Below are positions 27,279 through 35,852 of a DNA stretch of 64,000 nucleotides, piece by piece. Origin of the DNA: an uncultured Lachnospiraceae bacterium. GTDB lineage: Bacteria > Bacillota > Clostridia > Lachnospirales > Lachnospiraceae. The notes beneath the pieces were generated by a model, which was given only the letters and a program-made list of their open reading frames with translations, was not told the DNA's origin and did no database searches. A program made the translations under genes and the position numbers. The first letter of the stretch is position 1. Each line of letters begins with the position of its first letter. Where the stretch lies: NCBI GenBank assembly GCA_910586205.1, contig CAJUGD010000011.1, positions 48,235 to 112,234 on the forward strand, read 5' to 3'.

Positions 27279-28373
27279 ATGAAAATTCAAATTAATCAAA
27301 ATCAATGTGGATTTTTATTAAAAAACGGATGCTTTGTAAAAACCCTTGCCAATGGTACCTACCATTACATGAAAGCCTTAGGCTATGAAGTTATTGTTGA
27401 GGAAATGGAAGGCGCTGTAAAATTTGACCGGATTCCCGGAGAAATTTTACTGGCACAGGATAAGGCATTTGAGGAAAAAGTGCTTTCTTTTATGGTTCCT
27501 GAGGGCCATATCGGGATCTTGAAGGAAAATGGGGTGGCCAGAAAGATCCTTCCGGAAGCAGAATATCTGTACTGGAACGGGTTAAAACGGTACAGCGTGG
27601 AGCTTTTGGATATGAGAGTGCCGGAAACTGCCGGAAAGGTAAACAAAGCCTATCTTGCGCAGATACCTTTAAAATATTACAAAAAGATAGAGATTCAGCC
27701 CGGGGAACTGGGAATCCTTTATTATAACAACCAGGCTGCCGGAGAGTTAAAAACCGGTACCTACTACTATTGGGTATATTCCAAGGATGTAGTATGCCGG
27801 ATCGTGGACTTAAAAATCCGTCCGTTAGAGATTTCCGGACAAGAAATCCTGACTGCAGACCGGATCAGCGTGAGAATCAACCTGATGTGTACATACAAAG
27901 TAGTAGAGCCTAAAACCATGATTGAAACCATTAAAAATCTGGAAAACCAAGTATATGCCTGTGTCCAGCTGGTGATTCGGGAGTATATCGGAAGATACCG
28001 TTTGGATGAGCTTCTGCAGCAGAAGGAAGAAATCTCCCAGTTTATTTTCAAGCGGTTAAAGGAAGTGGAGAGAGACTATTGTATTGCGTTTCACAGCGCC
28101 GGTATTAAGGATATTATCCTTCCGGGCGAGATTCGGGATATCATGAATACAGTGCTGGTGGCAGAGAAAAAGGCCCAGGCTAATGTGATAACCAGAAGGG
28201 AGGAAGTGGCTTCCACCCGATCTCTTTTGAATACTGCGAAACTGATGGATGAGAATAAGACTTTGTATAAGCTTAAGGAGATGGAGTGTTTGGAGAGAAT
28301 CTGCTCTCAGGTAGGGAATATTCAGGTGGGGGGAGGGGCTCTGTTAGAACAGCTTCAGGCGTTGGTTCGGTGA
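27279..28373 (+). CDS. slipin / SPFH-domain (band 7) protein
   Basis: 364-residue SPFH-domain protein of the slipin type. The N-terminus (MKIQINQNQCGFLLKNGCFV) has no membrane helix. A repeated ~130-residue region with VLSFMVPEGHIGILKENG and KIEIQPGELGILYYNN precedes the band-7 core (DRISVRINLMCTYKVV, REYIGRYRLDELL), and the C-terminal helix has AEKKAQANVITRREEVASTRS, the family's oligomerisation segment. Slipins of this form are known neighbours of Ro60 (Rsr), RtcB RNA ligase and Y RNA genes, which fits the tRNA-mimic RNA directly upstream. AAGGAG seven bases before the ATG. Function in RNA repair is inference; Ro60 and RtcB are not in this window. Confidence 0.85.
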   Translation: MKIQINQNQCGFLLKNGCFVKTLANGTYHYMKALGYEVIVEEMEGAVKFDRIPGEILLAQDKAFEEKVLSFMVPEGHIGILKENGVARKILPEAEYLYWNGLKRYSVELLDMRVPETAGKVNKAYLAQIPLKYYKKIEIQPGELGILYYNNQAAGELKTGTYYYWVYSKDVVCRIVDLKIRPLEISGQEILTADRISVRINLMCTYKVVEPKTMIETIKNLENQVYACVQLVIREYIGRYRLDELLQQKEEISQFIFKRLKEVERDYCIAFHSAGIKDIILPGEIRDIMNTVLVAEKKAQANVITRREEVASTRSLLNTAKLMDENKTLYKLKEMECLERICSQVGNIQVGGGALLEQLQALVR

Positions 28374-28447
28374 TGTTTGCAGATTACTGTCACTAGTTAT
28401 TTTAAATATTTATTGCAGGATTATCATTTTACGGTATAATTAAGGAA

Positions 28448-28524
28448 GCTCACTGATGTGAGCGCAAAACAGCACCCTGACGGGTGGTGACATAGTATAA
28501 CTGAGAAAGTTCACTGATGTGAGC
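28448..28524 (+). repeat. duplicated hairpin in the exoA leader
   Basis: GCTCAC-TGAT-GTGAGC (28448-28463) recurs 61 bases later as GTTCAC-TGAT-GTGAGC (28509-28524), both followed by GCA. Between them CACC and GGTG bracket a third small hairpin. The second copy ends three bases before the AGGAGG of exoA, so it could act on its translation or be a protein-binding pair. Confidence 0.6.
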
Positions 28525-28537
28525 GCAGGAGGAATAT

Positions 28538-29293
28538 ATGAAGAAATTATACTCGTGGAATGTTAATGGGCTGCGGGCTTGTATGAATAAGGGATTTTTG
28601 GATTTTCTGGCAAGGGAGGATCCGGATGTTCTCTGCCTCCAGGAGACTAAAATGCAGCCGGAACAGGCGGATTTTATGTTTCCTGGATATCAGATATACT
28701 GGAACAGTGCGGTGAAAAAAGGGTACTCCGGGACAGCCGTATTGACAAAAGAAAAGCCCTTGTCTGTGTCCTGCGATTTGGGAATGGACAAGCACAACAC
28801 GGAAGGACGGACGCTGACTTTGGAATATCCGGAATATTATCTGGTTAATGTCTATGTCCCTAACGCTCAGAATGAGTTGGCGCGTATTGATTACCGGATG
28901 GAGTGGGAGGATGACTTTCGTTCCTATTTGGGAGCGCTGAAGGAAAAAAAGCCGGTTATTGTGACTGGAGATTTTAATGTGGCCAAAGAAGAAATCGACT
29001 TGAAAAATCCTAAAGCCAATCGGGGAAACGCAGGCTTTTCTGATGAGGAACGAGACAAGATGCGGATACTTCTGGATTCTGGATTTATAGATTCTTTTCG
29101 GTATCTGTATCCAGATAAGGTGGATGCCTATACCTGGTGGTCCTACCGTTTTAAGGCCAGGGAACGAAATGCCGGCTGGCGGATTGACTATTTTCTGGTA
29201 TCTGTTGGTTATGAAGATCATATTGAGGAAAGCCTGATTCTTTCGGATCAGACGGGCAGCGATCACTGTCCCATAGGACTGCTTTTAAAATAA
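28538..29293 (+). CDS. exoA: exodeoxyribonuclease III (AP endonuclease)
   Basis: 251-residue Mg-dependent DNA repair nuclease of the ExoIII/APE1 class, cutting 5' of abasic sites and trimming 3' ends. All signatures are present: SWNVNGLRACMNKGF, catalytic Glu in CLQETKM, YSGTAVLTK, GDFNVAKEEIDL, and the terminal SDHCPIG. ATG 28538 has AGGAGG five bases upstream, which follows the hairpin repeat. Followed by a strong hairpin terminator shared with the convergent MATE gene. Confidence 0.95.
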   Translation: MKKLYSWNVNGLRACMNKGFLDFLAREDPDVLCLQETKMQPEQADFMFPGYQIYWNSAVKKGYSGTAVLTKEKPLSVSCDLGMDKHNTEGRTLTLEYPEYYLVNVYVPNAQNELARIDYRMEWEDDFRSYLGALKEKKPVIVTGDFNVAKEEIDLKNPKANRGNAGFSDEERDKMRILLDSGFIDSFRYLYPDKVDAYTWWSYRFKARERNAGWRIDYFLVSVGYEDHIEESLILSDQTGSDHCPIGLLLK

Positions 29294-29315
29294 CGCCCTG
29301 TATCCGTAAAAACGG

Positions 29316-29368
29316 CAATGAGCCAAATGCCTGGACATCCCCGCATTTGGCTCATTGTCAGAAATATT
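29316..29368. terminator. long perfect hairpin between convergent exoA and MATE genes
   Basis: Fifteen perfect pairs: CAATGAGCCAAATGC (29316-29330) with GCATTTGGCTCATTG (29343-29357), twelve-base loop, then an AT-rich tract ending in five T. Placed after exoA and before the end of the MATE gene, it can terminate both. Confidence 0.8.
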
Positions 29369-29389
29369 TTTCCAAACAAGCACAATCAC

Positions 29390-30739
29390 TTAATAGTGAT
29401 ACTTTTTTCGTTTCCCCACAAGAAATGCTGCGGCAGTCAGAACTGCCAGGATCTCTGCCGCCACAATCGAGGCCCATATGCCGTCCAGTTTCCAGATTAA
29501 TGGAAGGACAATCACCGCTGCTACCTGAAATACCAGGGTTCTTAAGGATGAAATCAATGCAGAGGTAAGGCCGTCATTCAGCGCCGTAAAGAATCCGGAT
29601 CCAAAAACAGCAAAGCCTGCAAACAAAAACGAGTAGGCAAAGATGGAAAAGGCGTGAAGTGTCATTTCCAAAAGTCCCGGATCATACCCCACAAAAATCA
29701 GAGAAAGCGGTTTTGCCAAAATCAGGGATGAGGTAAACATAAGTACAGCAAAAGCCGAAATTATAACCAGGCTCTTTTTCAAAAGACTTTTCAGCTCTCC
29801 ATAATTTCCGGCTCCATAATGATATCCGATCACCGGAGATACTCCCACAGAAAATCCGATGTAAGAGGCCAAAAAGATAAAATTCACATACATTAATACC
29901 CCGTAAGCTGCAATGCCGTCCTCCCCGGCATATCTTAAAAGCTGTACATTGTACAACATACTGATGACGGAAGAAGAAATGTTGCTCATCAGCTCAGAGG
30001 AACCATTGGAACAGATCTTTAACATGGATTTTCCGTCAAACCCTGCTTTCCTGAGCCGCAGCAGGCTGGTGTTGGGACGGGCAAAATAAACAAGAGGAAG
30101 AATACCGCCTACACACTGGCCGATTCCCGTAGCTGCCGCCGCGCCTTCAAGCCCCCAGGAAAATACAGCCACAAAAAGAGCATCCAGCACCACATTGGTC
30201 AGTCCTGCTGCCAGGGTAATGTACAGACCCAACTGAGGTTTGCCTGCTGTGGCAAACAGACATTGAAACTCAATCTGAAGCATCGAGGCAGGGATAGCCA
30301 GCAAAATAATTGTGCCATAGGTAATACTATCCTTCAAAAGCTGCCCTTCTGCCCCCAGAAAAACGGCAATGGGTTCAAGAAACAAAATGCCAGACACTGC
30401 CAAGGCCACGCCTATGGCTATGGAAATATACACCACCATAGAAAAAAGCTCGTTGGCTTTCTTTGTATCTCCCTTTCCCATTGTCAGGGAAATCAATGCC
30501 CCGCCTCCGGTGCCGAACAAAAATCCCACACTTCCCAAAATCATCAGAACCGGCATGATAAAATTAACTGCTGTAAAAGGCGTCTTTCCCACGTAATTAG
30601 ATACAAAAAATCCGTCTATCACTCCGTAAATGGAAGTAAAAATAAGCATGATAATAGATGGAAAGGTAAAACGCAGCAGGCGTTTGTAGTGAAAGTGGTC
30701 GGATAATTGTATCACATCAAAGGATTTCTTCTGCATCAT
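29390..30739 (-). CDS. MATE family efflux transporter
   Basis: 449-residue membrane protein with about twelve hydrophobic segments, in two halves of the MATE fold (FTFPSIIMLIFTSIYGVIDGFFVSNYVG at the start; GFLFGTGGGALISLTMGKG in the first half). Exports cationic compounds using Na+ or H+ gradients in characterised members; substrate unknown. Its ATG directly follows the stop codon of the MarR-type gene, with AGGAG in the end of that gene, so the two are translationally coupled. Regulated by the MarR protein through the operators at 31216-31256. Confidence 0.9.
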   Translation of the reverse strand: MMQKKSFDVIQLSDHFHYKRLLRFTFPSIIMLIFTSIYGVIDGFFVSNYVGKTPFTAVNFIMPVLMILGSVGFLFGTGGGALISLTMGKGDTKKANELFSMVVYISIAIGVALAVSGILFLEPIAVFLGAEGQLLKDSITYGTIILLAIPASMLQIEFQCLFATAGKPQLGLYITLAAGLTNVVLDALFVAVFSWGLEGAAAATGIGQCVGGILPLVYFARPNTSLLRLRKAGFDGKSMLKICSNGSSELMSNISSSVISMLYNVQLLRYAGEDGIAAYGVLMYVNFIFLASYIGFSVGVSPVIGYHYGAGNYGELKSLLKKSLVIISAFAVLMFTSSLILAKPLSLIFVGYDPGLLEMTLHAFSIFAYSFLFAGFAVFGSGFFTALNDGLTSALISSLRTLVFQVAAVIVLPLIWKLDGIWASIVAAEILAVLTAAAFLVGKRKKYHY

Positions 30740-31198
30740 TCATTCTCCTAATCTGTTCGGCATAAGCTCTTTTGCCTTTTCTCTGAGAGCTGCCAGAAAG
30801 GCTTCCGTCAATTTCAAATATTTGTCTACATCCTCATTAGACCAGGAATCGAAAATCTCATTTTCTGCTTTGATAATCTGCCCCGCCGTCTGATCTGCAA
30901 AGCCTTTTCCAAATTCTGTAAGGCAGACCTTTTTCGCTTTAGATCCTGCTGACTCTAAGTAAAGTATCCCGTCTGCCTCCAGCCTGCGCAGGGCAGAATT
31001 AACTGTCTGTTTGCTCAGACCAGAGCGGCGGCATATATCCTGCAAAAGACAGCACTCTCCATTGTCGCAGATGGTATAAAGGACGATCATGGCACTGTCA
31101 GGCAGTCCCAGCTTTAAACTCATCTCATGATAAGCGGCATCCATCTCACCCAAAAGATGATTGAATCGCTTCATTGATTTGGAAGGAAAATTTTCCAT
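30740..31198 (-). CDS. MarR family transcriptional regulator
   Basis: 152-residue winged-helix repressor. The HTH reads CCLLQDICRRSGLSKQTVNSALRRLEADGILYLE, followed by the wing AGSKAKKVCLTEFG and a C-terminal dimerisation helix. The open frame begins with a TTG at 31201, but ATG 31198, eight bases after AAAGGAGG, is the natural start. First gene of a two-gene operon with the MATE pump. Two near-identical 16-bp palindromes in its own promoter indicate autoregulation, released when a toxic ligand binds. Confidence 0.9.
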   Translation of the reverse strand: MENFPSKSMKRFNHLLGEMDAAYHEMSLKLGLPDSAMIVLYTICDNGECCLLQDICRRSGLSKQTVNSALRRLEADGILYLESAGSKAKKVCLTEFGKGFADQTAGQIIKAENEIFDSWSNEDVDKYLKLTEAFLAALREKAKELMPNRLGE

Positions 31199-31215
31199 CA
31201 AAACAGCCTCCTTTT

Positions 31216-31264
31216 AGTACGAAATCGTACTGCCGATTATAGTATGATTTCGTACTAATGTCAA
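31216..31264 (-). promoter_or_regulatory. consensus promoter with two MarR operators
   Basis: On the minus strand TTGACA (31264-31259), exact 17-base spacer, TATAAT (31241-31236): a perfect sigma-A promoter. AGTACGAAATCGTACT (31216-31231) lies over the start site and AGTATGATTTCGTACT (31241-31256) fills the -35/-10 spacer, 25 bases apart centre to centre. This is the arrangement of a tightly self-repressed MarR operon. Confidence 0.88.
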
Positions 31265-31296
31265 GAACTTTCTGAAGCAAATAATCTTGGGATCTA

Positions 31297-31325
31297 TTGT
31301 TTTTAGACAGACTTTTTTGTATACT
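31297..31325 (+). promoter_or_regulatory. promoter of the WYL gene pair
   Basis: TTGTTT (31297-31302), 17-base spacer, TATACT (31320-31325), 50 bases before the start codon. Divergent from the MarR promoter 33 bases away. Confidence 0.55.
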
Positions 31326-31375
31326 GGACTGAAACAGGCATTCTTAATGTCCTGCTGTCTTTAAGGAGAACACAC

Positions 31376-32692
31376 ATGTCTGAATATAAAGAGCTCATCA
31401 AACAATTTGATAAAATACGTTCCTATGTCCGTGATTTCTATGTCTACGGTTTTAAAACCCGAGAAGACTTTCATGAAAAAAGCGGACGGACTTATGACAA
31501 TCAACGCCGCCGCATGGAAAGCTGGTTTTCCGACTACATACGCACAGACCAAAACGGCCACAAAAAATCTGTGTTTCTCACCCTGGATTCCAGCCGTATG
31601 GCCGTCAACCCTTTATATCAGGCTTGGAAATCCAAAAGCTTCACAGACAATGACATTTCCCTGCGCTTTCTTTTGTCGGATCTTCTGGCTGACGGCAGGC
31701 CAAGAAGCTTAGAGACTATTGCCAATGAGCTCCAGACACAGTACGGCTGTCTGTTCGACACTCAGGCTATCCGCAGAAAGCTTTCTTTCTATGAAAAACA
31801 GGGGCTGATCACACGCAGAAAAGAGGGAAAACACTACCAATACAGCAGTATATCCCCCCTCTCCCAAACACACCCCGGCCTGTTTCCGGCTCTCTGGCTG
31901 GCTGTCAGCTTTTTCCAGGGCGCCGCTCCCTTTGGTTTTATCGGCAGTACTATTTTAGATTTCTGGAATCAAAAAAATGATGTTTTCCGATTCCGCAGCG
32001 ATTACCTGATTCACACCTTAGAAGACGAAATTCTTCTGCCTATTTTACACGCCATGGAACAAAAATGCCGGATCCAAATCACGGTCAAGAGCACCAAACT
32101 CGCTGCTGCCCCTTACCCTGCAAAGCACAAAGAGGGCCCTGCTTTTGGCATCCCCAAACATCTTCCCGGCCGTGTCAGTTCCCTGACTGTCACCCCTATC
32201 AAGATTTTAACCAGTACTCAAACTGGCCGGAGATATCTGTGCGCCTGGCAGGAAAACGCCCATCGCCTGTCCACCTTCCGGCTTGATTCCATCCAAAACA
32301 TACAACTGCTCACACCAGATCCTGCCTATGATGCCCATAGGAAATCCTTTCAGGACATTTTTCCATATGTGTGGGGTGTGTCCTTTGGGGACTCTCCTAA
32401 AAAAGAACCAGAAACAGTTGTCATGGAAATCTGCTTTGATGAAAAAGAAGAAAACTTTATCCTTACCCGTCTCCAGCGTGAGGGACGAGGCGGCACCCTA
32501 AAACGGCTTTTACCCGGTGTTTATGAATACAGCCGGCTTTGTGCGGATGCCGCAGAACTGCTTCCCTGGATCAAAAGTTTTACCGGAAGAATCCGTTCCT
32601 TTCAATGTTCCAACCCTGCTGTCGAAAAACGGTTCTGGAATGATATGAAGAAAATGCAGGAGTATTATGGCCTGCCGCACCAAAGCATCTAA
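31376..32692 (+). CDS. WYL-domain transcriptional regulator 1
   Basis: 438-residue protein with an N-terminal helical region, a winged-helix part near residues 100-160 (LLADGRPRSLETIANELQTQYG...RRKLSFYEKQGLITRR) and a WYL domain around residues 225-310 (TVTPIKILTSTQTGRRYLCAWQ, HRLSTFRLDSIQNIQLL). A C-terminal WCX-like extension follows. WYL proteins sense nucleic-acid or nucleotide ligands and often govern stress or defence genes; no target is obvious here. Followed 29 bases later by a second WYL gene in the same transcript. Confidence 0.8.
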   Translation: MSEYKELIKQFDKIRSYVRDFYVYGFKTREDFHEKSGRTYDNQRRRMESWFSDYIRTDQNGHKKSVFLTLDSSRMAVNPLYQAWKSKSFTDNDISLRFLLSDLLADGRPRSLETIANELQTQYGCLFDTQAIRRKLSFYEKQGLITRRKEGKHYQYSSISPLSQTHPGLFPALWLAVSFFQGAAPFGFIGSTILDFWNQKNDVFRFRSDYLIHTLEDEILLPILHAMEQKCRIQITVKSTKLAAAPYPAKHKEGPAFGIPKHLPGRVSSLTVTPIKILTSTQTGRRYLCAWQENAHRLSTFRLDSIQNIQLLTPDPAYDAHRKSFQDIFPYVWGVSFGDSPKKEPETVVMEICFDEKEENFILTRLQREGRGGTLKRLLPGVYEYSRLCADAAELLPWIKSFTGRIRSFQCSNPAVEKRFWNDMKKMQEYYGLPHQSI

Positions 32693-32721
32693 AAACCAAT
32701 ACACAGGAGAAACAAGCCCAC

Positions 32722-33726
32722 ATGAAAAACCATGATTTATCTCTGTTTTCTGAACTTTATACTTGTTATTACCAGGTAGTTGCCAGGATTCTTGAAGAAG
32801 CCTTACACCACCCGCTTACCCGCCGCCAGATGGAAAATCTGGCCCGGCAATATGGTTATGATGAAAGCATTCTTTCCATTATCCCCCGACTGACGGAAGG
32901 CTGCTGGCCCTTTTTACATCAAAGTGAATCTTTCTCCGGAGCCTATGTCTCATCATTGAAACATACACTCTTTCCCCAGACACTTACCAGGCTGCAAAAG
33001 TCCTGGCTCAAGGCACTGATGTCTGATTCCCGGTTCTGCCTCTTTTTCACGGATTCTCAGTTAAAAGAGCTCAATGAAGCCCTTCTTGACAGCGATCCTC
33101 TCTACCGCACTTCAGACTTTTATCTCTTTGACCAGTACGGAGATCATGATCCTTTTTCTTCTGTCATGTACCGGGAACACATGCAGACCATTATACAATC
33201 CATCTGCCAGCGGCATTTCTTATCAATATGCTACCTGTCCGGAAAGGGAAGAATCCTGACCCACACCTGGCTTCCCTGCCGCTTAGAATACGGTCAGCGG
33301 GACGGAAAATTCCGTCTTTATGCCATGGCATACAGCAAAACAGGCCGTAAGCGGATGGATGTTTTAAATGTAGCAAGAATCTTTTCTATAAAAAAAACAG
33401 GCCGGTTTTACCCTGCCTTTGTTGAAACAGACTTATACTTAGACCATACCTTGTGCAAAGACCCACTGATACTGGAAATCACCACTGAGCGAAATGCCTT
33501 GGAGCGCACCATGCTGCACTTTTCCTGCTATCAAAAAAAGGTGGAGCGATTGGAAGAAAGCGGCACTTACCGCTGCACCATCTATTACGATAAACGCTGG
33601 GAAACAGAGCTTTTGATACAAGTGCTCTCCTTTGGTCCCGTGGTAAAAGTACTGGGGCCGGAATCCTTTCTTTCACAGATGCAAAAACGTGTTAGGAATC
33701 AGGCCCAGGTCTCTGATATACATTAA
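32722..33726 (+). CDS. WYL-domain protein 2
   Basis: 334 residues, with a WYL domain near residues 150-225 (FLSICYLSGKGRILTHTWLPCRLEYGQRDGKFRLYAM) and a C-terminal extension. The N-terminal ~110 residues (LARQYGYDESILSIIPRL) look like a degenerate DNA-binding region. It differs clearly from the first WYL gene and is not a simple duplicate. AGGAGA-type ribosome site 13 bases upstream of ATG. Tandem WYL pairs probably act together as a heteromeric regulator; this is inference from co-location. Confidence 0.75.
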   Translation: MKNHDLSLFSELYTCYYQVVARILEEALHHPLTRRQMENLARQYGYDESILSIIPRLTEGCWPFLHQSESFSGAYVSSLKHTLFPQTLTRLQKSWLKALMSDSRFCLFFTDSQLKELNEALLDSDPLYRTSDFYLFDQYGDHDPFSSVMYREHMQTIIQSICQRHFLSICYLSGKGRILTHTWLPCRLEYGQRDGKFRLYAMAYSKTGRKRMDVLNVARIFSIKKTGRFYPAFVETDLYLDHTLCKDPLILEITTERNALERTMLHFSCYQKKVERLEESGTYRCTIYYDKRWETELLIQVLSFGPVVKVLGPESFLSQMQKRVRNQAQVSDIH

Positions 33727-33740
33727 GAAGGCATTACTTT

Positions 33741-33792
33741 AACCATCTCTGTTCACATGCCTCTTGCAAGGCGTGGCAGAGATGGTTTTTCC
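33741..33792 (+). terminator. terminator of the WYL operon
   Basis: AACCATCTCTG (33741-33751) pairs perfectly with CAGAGATGGTT (33777-33787), 25-base loop with its own GCCT/AGGC stem, followed by TTTTTCC. Confidence 0.85.
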
Positions 33793-33880
33793 ATCCTTGT
33801 CGATCACCTGATTTCTACTCACATCAACATATACATCCATACTCCAGACACAACCGCAAGCCAGCAAATCCCTCTGTTCC

Positions 33881-34105
33881 TTACATATTTTTCACAACTG
33901 TCTCAAACTCCTGTTCTGTATCTACAAAGCTGTACGGTTCATACTCGCCATATGCCGATGGCCGACTGATTACTACAAGCTGAACCGTATCGAGTCCTAC
34001 AGATTTCATAAACCTTGTTTCAAAATCCACCAGATGCGGCCCATGCTCTGTCTGCAGAGCCACACAACCCAAGTCACCGAACTTCTTCGCAATCAGATAA
34101 CACAC
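33881..34105 (-). CDS. DUF6718-like small protein
   Basis: 74-residue protein beginning (V)CYLIAKKFGDLGCVALQTEHG and containing VVISRPSAYGEYEPYSFVDTEQEF, the pattern of a small family of unknown function (DUF6718) common in Lachnospiraceae. The open frame starts at 34129, but GTG 34105 has AAGGAGG nine bases upstream and matches the family's Met/Cys-Tyr-Leu start. No signal peptide or helix. Stands alone between the WYL terminator and gltD. Confidence 0.65.
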   Translation of the reverse strand: MCYLIAKKFGDLGCVALQTEHGPHLVDFETRFMKSVGLDTVQLVVISRPSAYGEYEPYSFVDTEQEFETVVKNM

Positions 34106-34286
34106 GCTCCAGCACCTCCTTAAACTCACTTTCGTTCTTTATCTTACCATGCTATACTTCTTAATTATACAAGATATACCACGAAAAATCATCCTCTTTT
34201 TTTAATTCATTGCTGTTTGCAAGTGAATTATGGGATTCGTTTATGCAGGATTCAATTATACAAATACCTTCTTATTCCTCCAAGCT

Positions 34287-34324
34287 GCCGTCCATCTCCC
34301 CTTCCCTCCAGGTTGATGGACGGC
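34287..34324. terminator. hairpin downstream of gltD
   Basis: GCCGTCCATC (34287-34296) and GATGGACGGC (34315-34324) form ten perfect pairs, 28 bases after the gltD stop. There is no T-run on the minus strand, so it may stabilise the mRNA end rather than terminate. Confidence 0.5.
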
Positions 34325-34351
34325 TTTCGCCGTATGGAAGAATGGATAATG

Positions 34352-35839
34352 CTATGCCAAATTTGTATACCCCATCAGCCATTTATCTATTTCTTTGGCA
34401 GCCTCTCTTCCTTCTTTTATTGCCCATACTACCAATGACTGTCCTCTTCTCATATCCCCGGCGGAAAAAATGTTTTCTATATTTGTTCCATAACTCTTAC
34501 CATCAGCAGCTGCATTTGATCGTTCATTTAATTCTACTCCAAAGGCATCTGCCACATATGTCTGGGCGCCGGTGAATCCGGCGGCGATCAGCACCAGATC
34601 CACGGGAATCTCTTTTTCGCTCCCCTCCACCGGCGTCATCGTCATGTGTCCGGTTTCCGGGTCTTTCCGGGATTCCAGGCTCACAAGAATTGCCTTGCAT
34701 ACCTTTCCGCTTTCATCTTTTACAAACTCCTTCACCGTGGTCTGGTACATTCTTGGGTCATGACCAAATATGGCGATAGCTTCTTCCTGACCGTAATCGG
34801 TTTTGCAGATACGGGGCCACTCGGGCCAGGTGTTGTTTTCAGCCCGGGTGGCTGGCAGCTTAGGCATCATTTCAAGCTGGGTTACAGAGGCGCAGCCATG
34901 GCGCAGGGCCGTGCCCACACAGTCGTTTCCTGTGTCGCCGCCGCCGATTACCAGCACCTGCTTATCCTTTGCCGAGATATAGTTCCCGTCCTCCAAGCCG
35001 GAATTTAACAGGCTTTTGGTGGTGGATTTCAGAAAATCCACTGCAAAATGGATTCCTTCTGCGTCTCGTCCGGGCACCGGGATATCCCTGGGGTTGGAGG
35101 CGCCGCAGGCCAGGATGATACAGTCAAATTCCCGTTTCAGCCGGCTTGCCTTGTAATTGCGGCCGATATCTGCCCCTGTGACAAAGGAAATTCCTTCTTC
35201 CTTCATCACCTGAATCTTCCGGTCAATGATATGCTTTTCCAGCTTCATGTTGGGAATCCCGTACATCAAAAGTCCTCCCACCCGGTCTTCCCTCTCAAAC
35301 ACCGTCACATTGTGCCCCCGCTTGTTAAGCTGGTCAGCGGCTGCCAAACCGGCAGGGCCGGAACCTACCACGGCTATCCTTTTGTCTGTCCGCAGCTTAG
35401 GCGGACGGGCAGCCGCCTTGCCGGTCTCATAGGCTTTCTCGATAATGGCACGTTCATTTTCCTTGATGCTTACCGGATCTCCGTTAAGGCCGCAGGTGCA
35501 GGCTGCCTCACAGGGCGCCGGACAGACCCGGCTGGTAAACTCCGGAAAGCTGTTTGTCTTTTTCAGGCGGTTGTATGCCTGAGACCAGTTCCCGCAATAT
35601 ACCAGGTCATTCCACTCCGGCACTAAATTGTTTAAGGGACACCCGGATACCATGCCGTTTAATATCATGCCGGACTGGCAGAAGGGCACTCCGCACTCCA
35701 TACACCGGGCGCCCTGCTCCTTCTGCTGCTCCTCGCTCAGAGGAGTGTGAAATTCATCGAAATGCCGGATCCTCTCCAGAGGCTTCTCTGCCTGGCTTCC
35801 CTTTCTGTCATATTCCAAAAATCCTGTTGGCTTTCCCAT
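34352..35839 (-). CDS. gltD: glutamate synthase small subunit
   Basis: 495-residue FAD/Fe-S subunit that passes electrons from NAD(P)H to the large subunit, making two glutamates from glutamine and 2-oxoglutarate. N-terminal cysteines CMECGVPFCQSG and CPLNN with CPAPCEAAC ligate [4Fe-4S]; FAD site VVGSGPAGLAAADQL near residue 155; NAD(P) site VIGGGDTGNDCVG. The short N-terminal GKPTGFLEYDR is the normal GltD start. 13 bases downstream of gltB, same operon. Confidence 0.95.
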   Translation of the reverse strand: MGKPTGFLEYDRKGSQAEKPLERIRHFDEFHTPLSEEQQKEQGARCMECGVPFCQSGMILNGMVSGCPLNNLVPEWNDLVYCGNWSQAYNRLKKTNSFPEFTSRVCPAPCEAACTCGLNGDPVSIKENERAIIEKAYETGKAAARPPKLRTDKRIAVVGSGPAGLAAADQLNKRGHNVTVFEREDRVGGLLMYGIPNMKLEKHIIDRKIQVMKEEGISFVTGADIGRNYKASRLKREFDCIILACGASNPRDIPVPGRDAEGIHFAVDFLKSTTKSLLNSGLEDGNYISAKDKQVLVIGGGDTGNDCVGTALRHGCASVTQLEMMPKLPATRAENNTWPEWPRICKTDYGQEEAIAIFGHDPRMYQTTVKEFVKDESGKVCKAILVSLESRKDPETGHMTMTPVEGSEKEIPVDLVLIAAGFTGAQTYVADAFGVELNERSNAAADGKSYGTNIENIFSAGDMRRGQSLVVWAIKEGREAAKEIDKWLMGYTNLA

Positions 35840-35852
35840 TACTCTCTCCTCA

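Noticed and set aside
28448..28524. CRISPR repeat pair
   Set aside because: Only two copies, each a short self-complementary hairpin, and no cas genes in the window.
33757..33969. 70-residue frame after the WYL operon
   Set aside because: It starts inside the terminator hairpin and overlaps the better supported DUF6718-like gene on the other strand.
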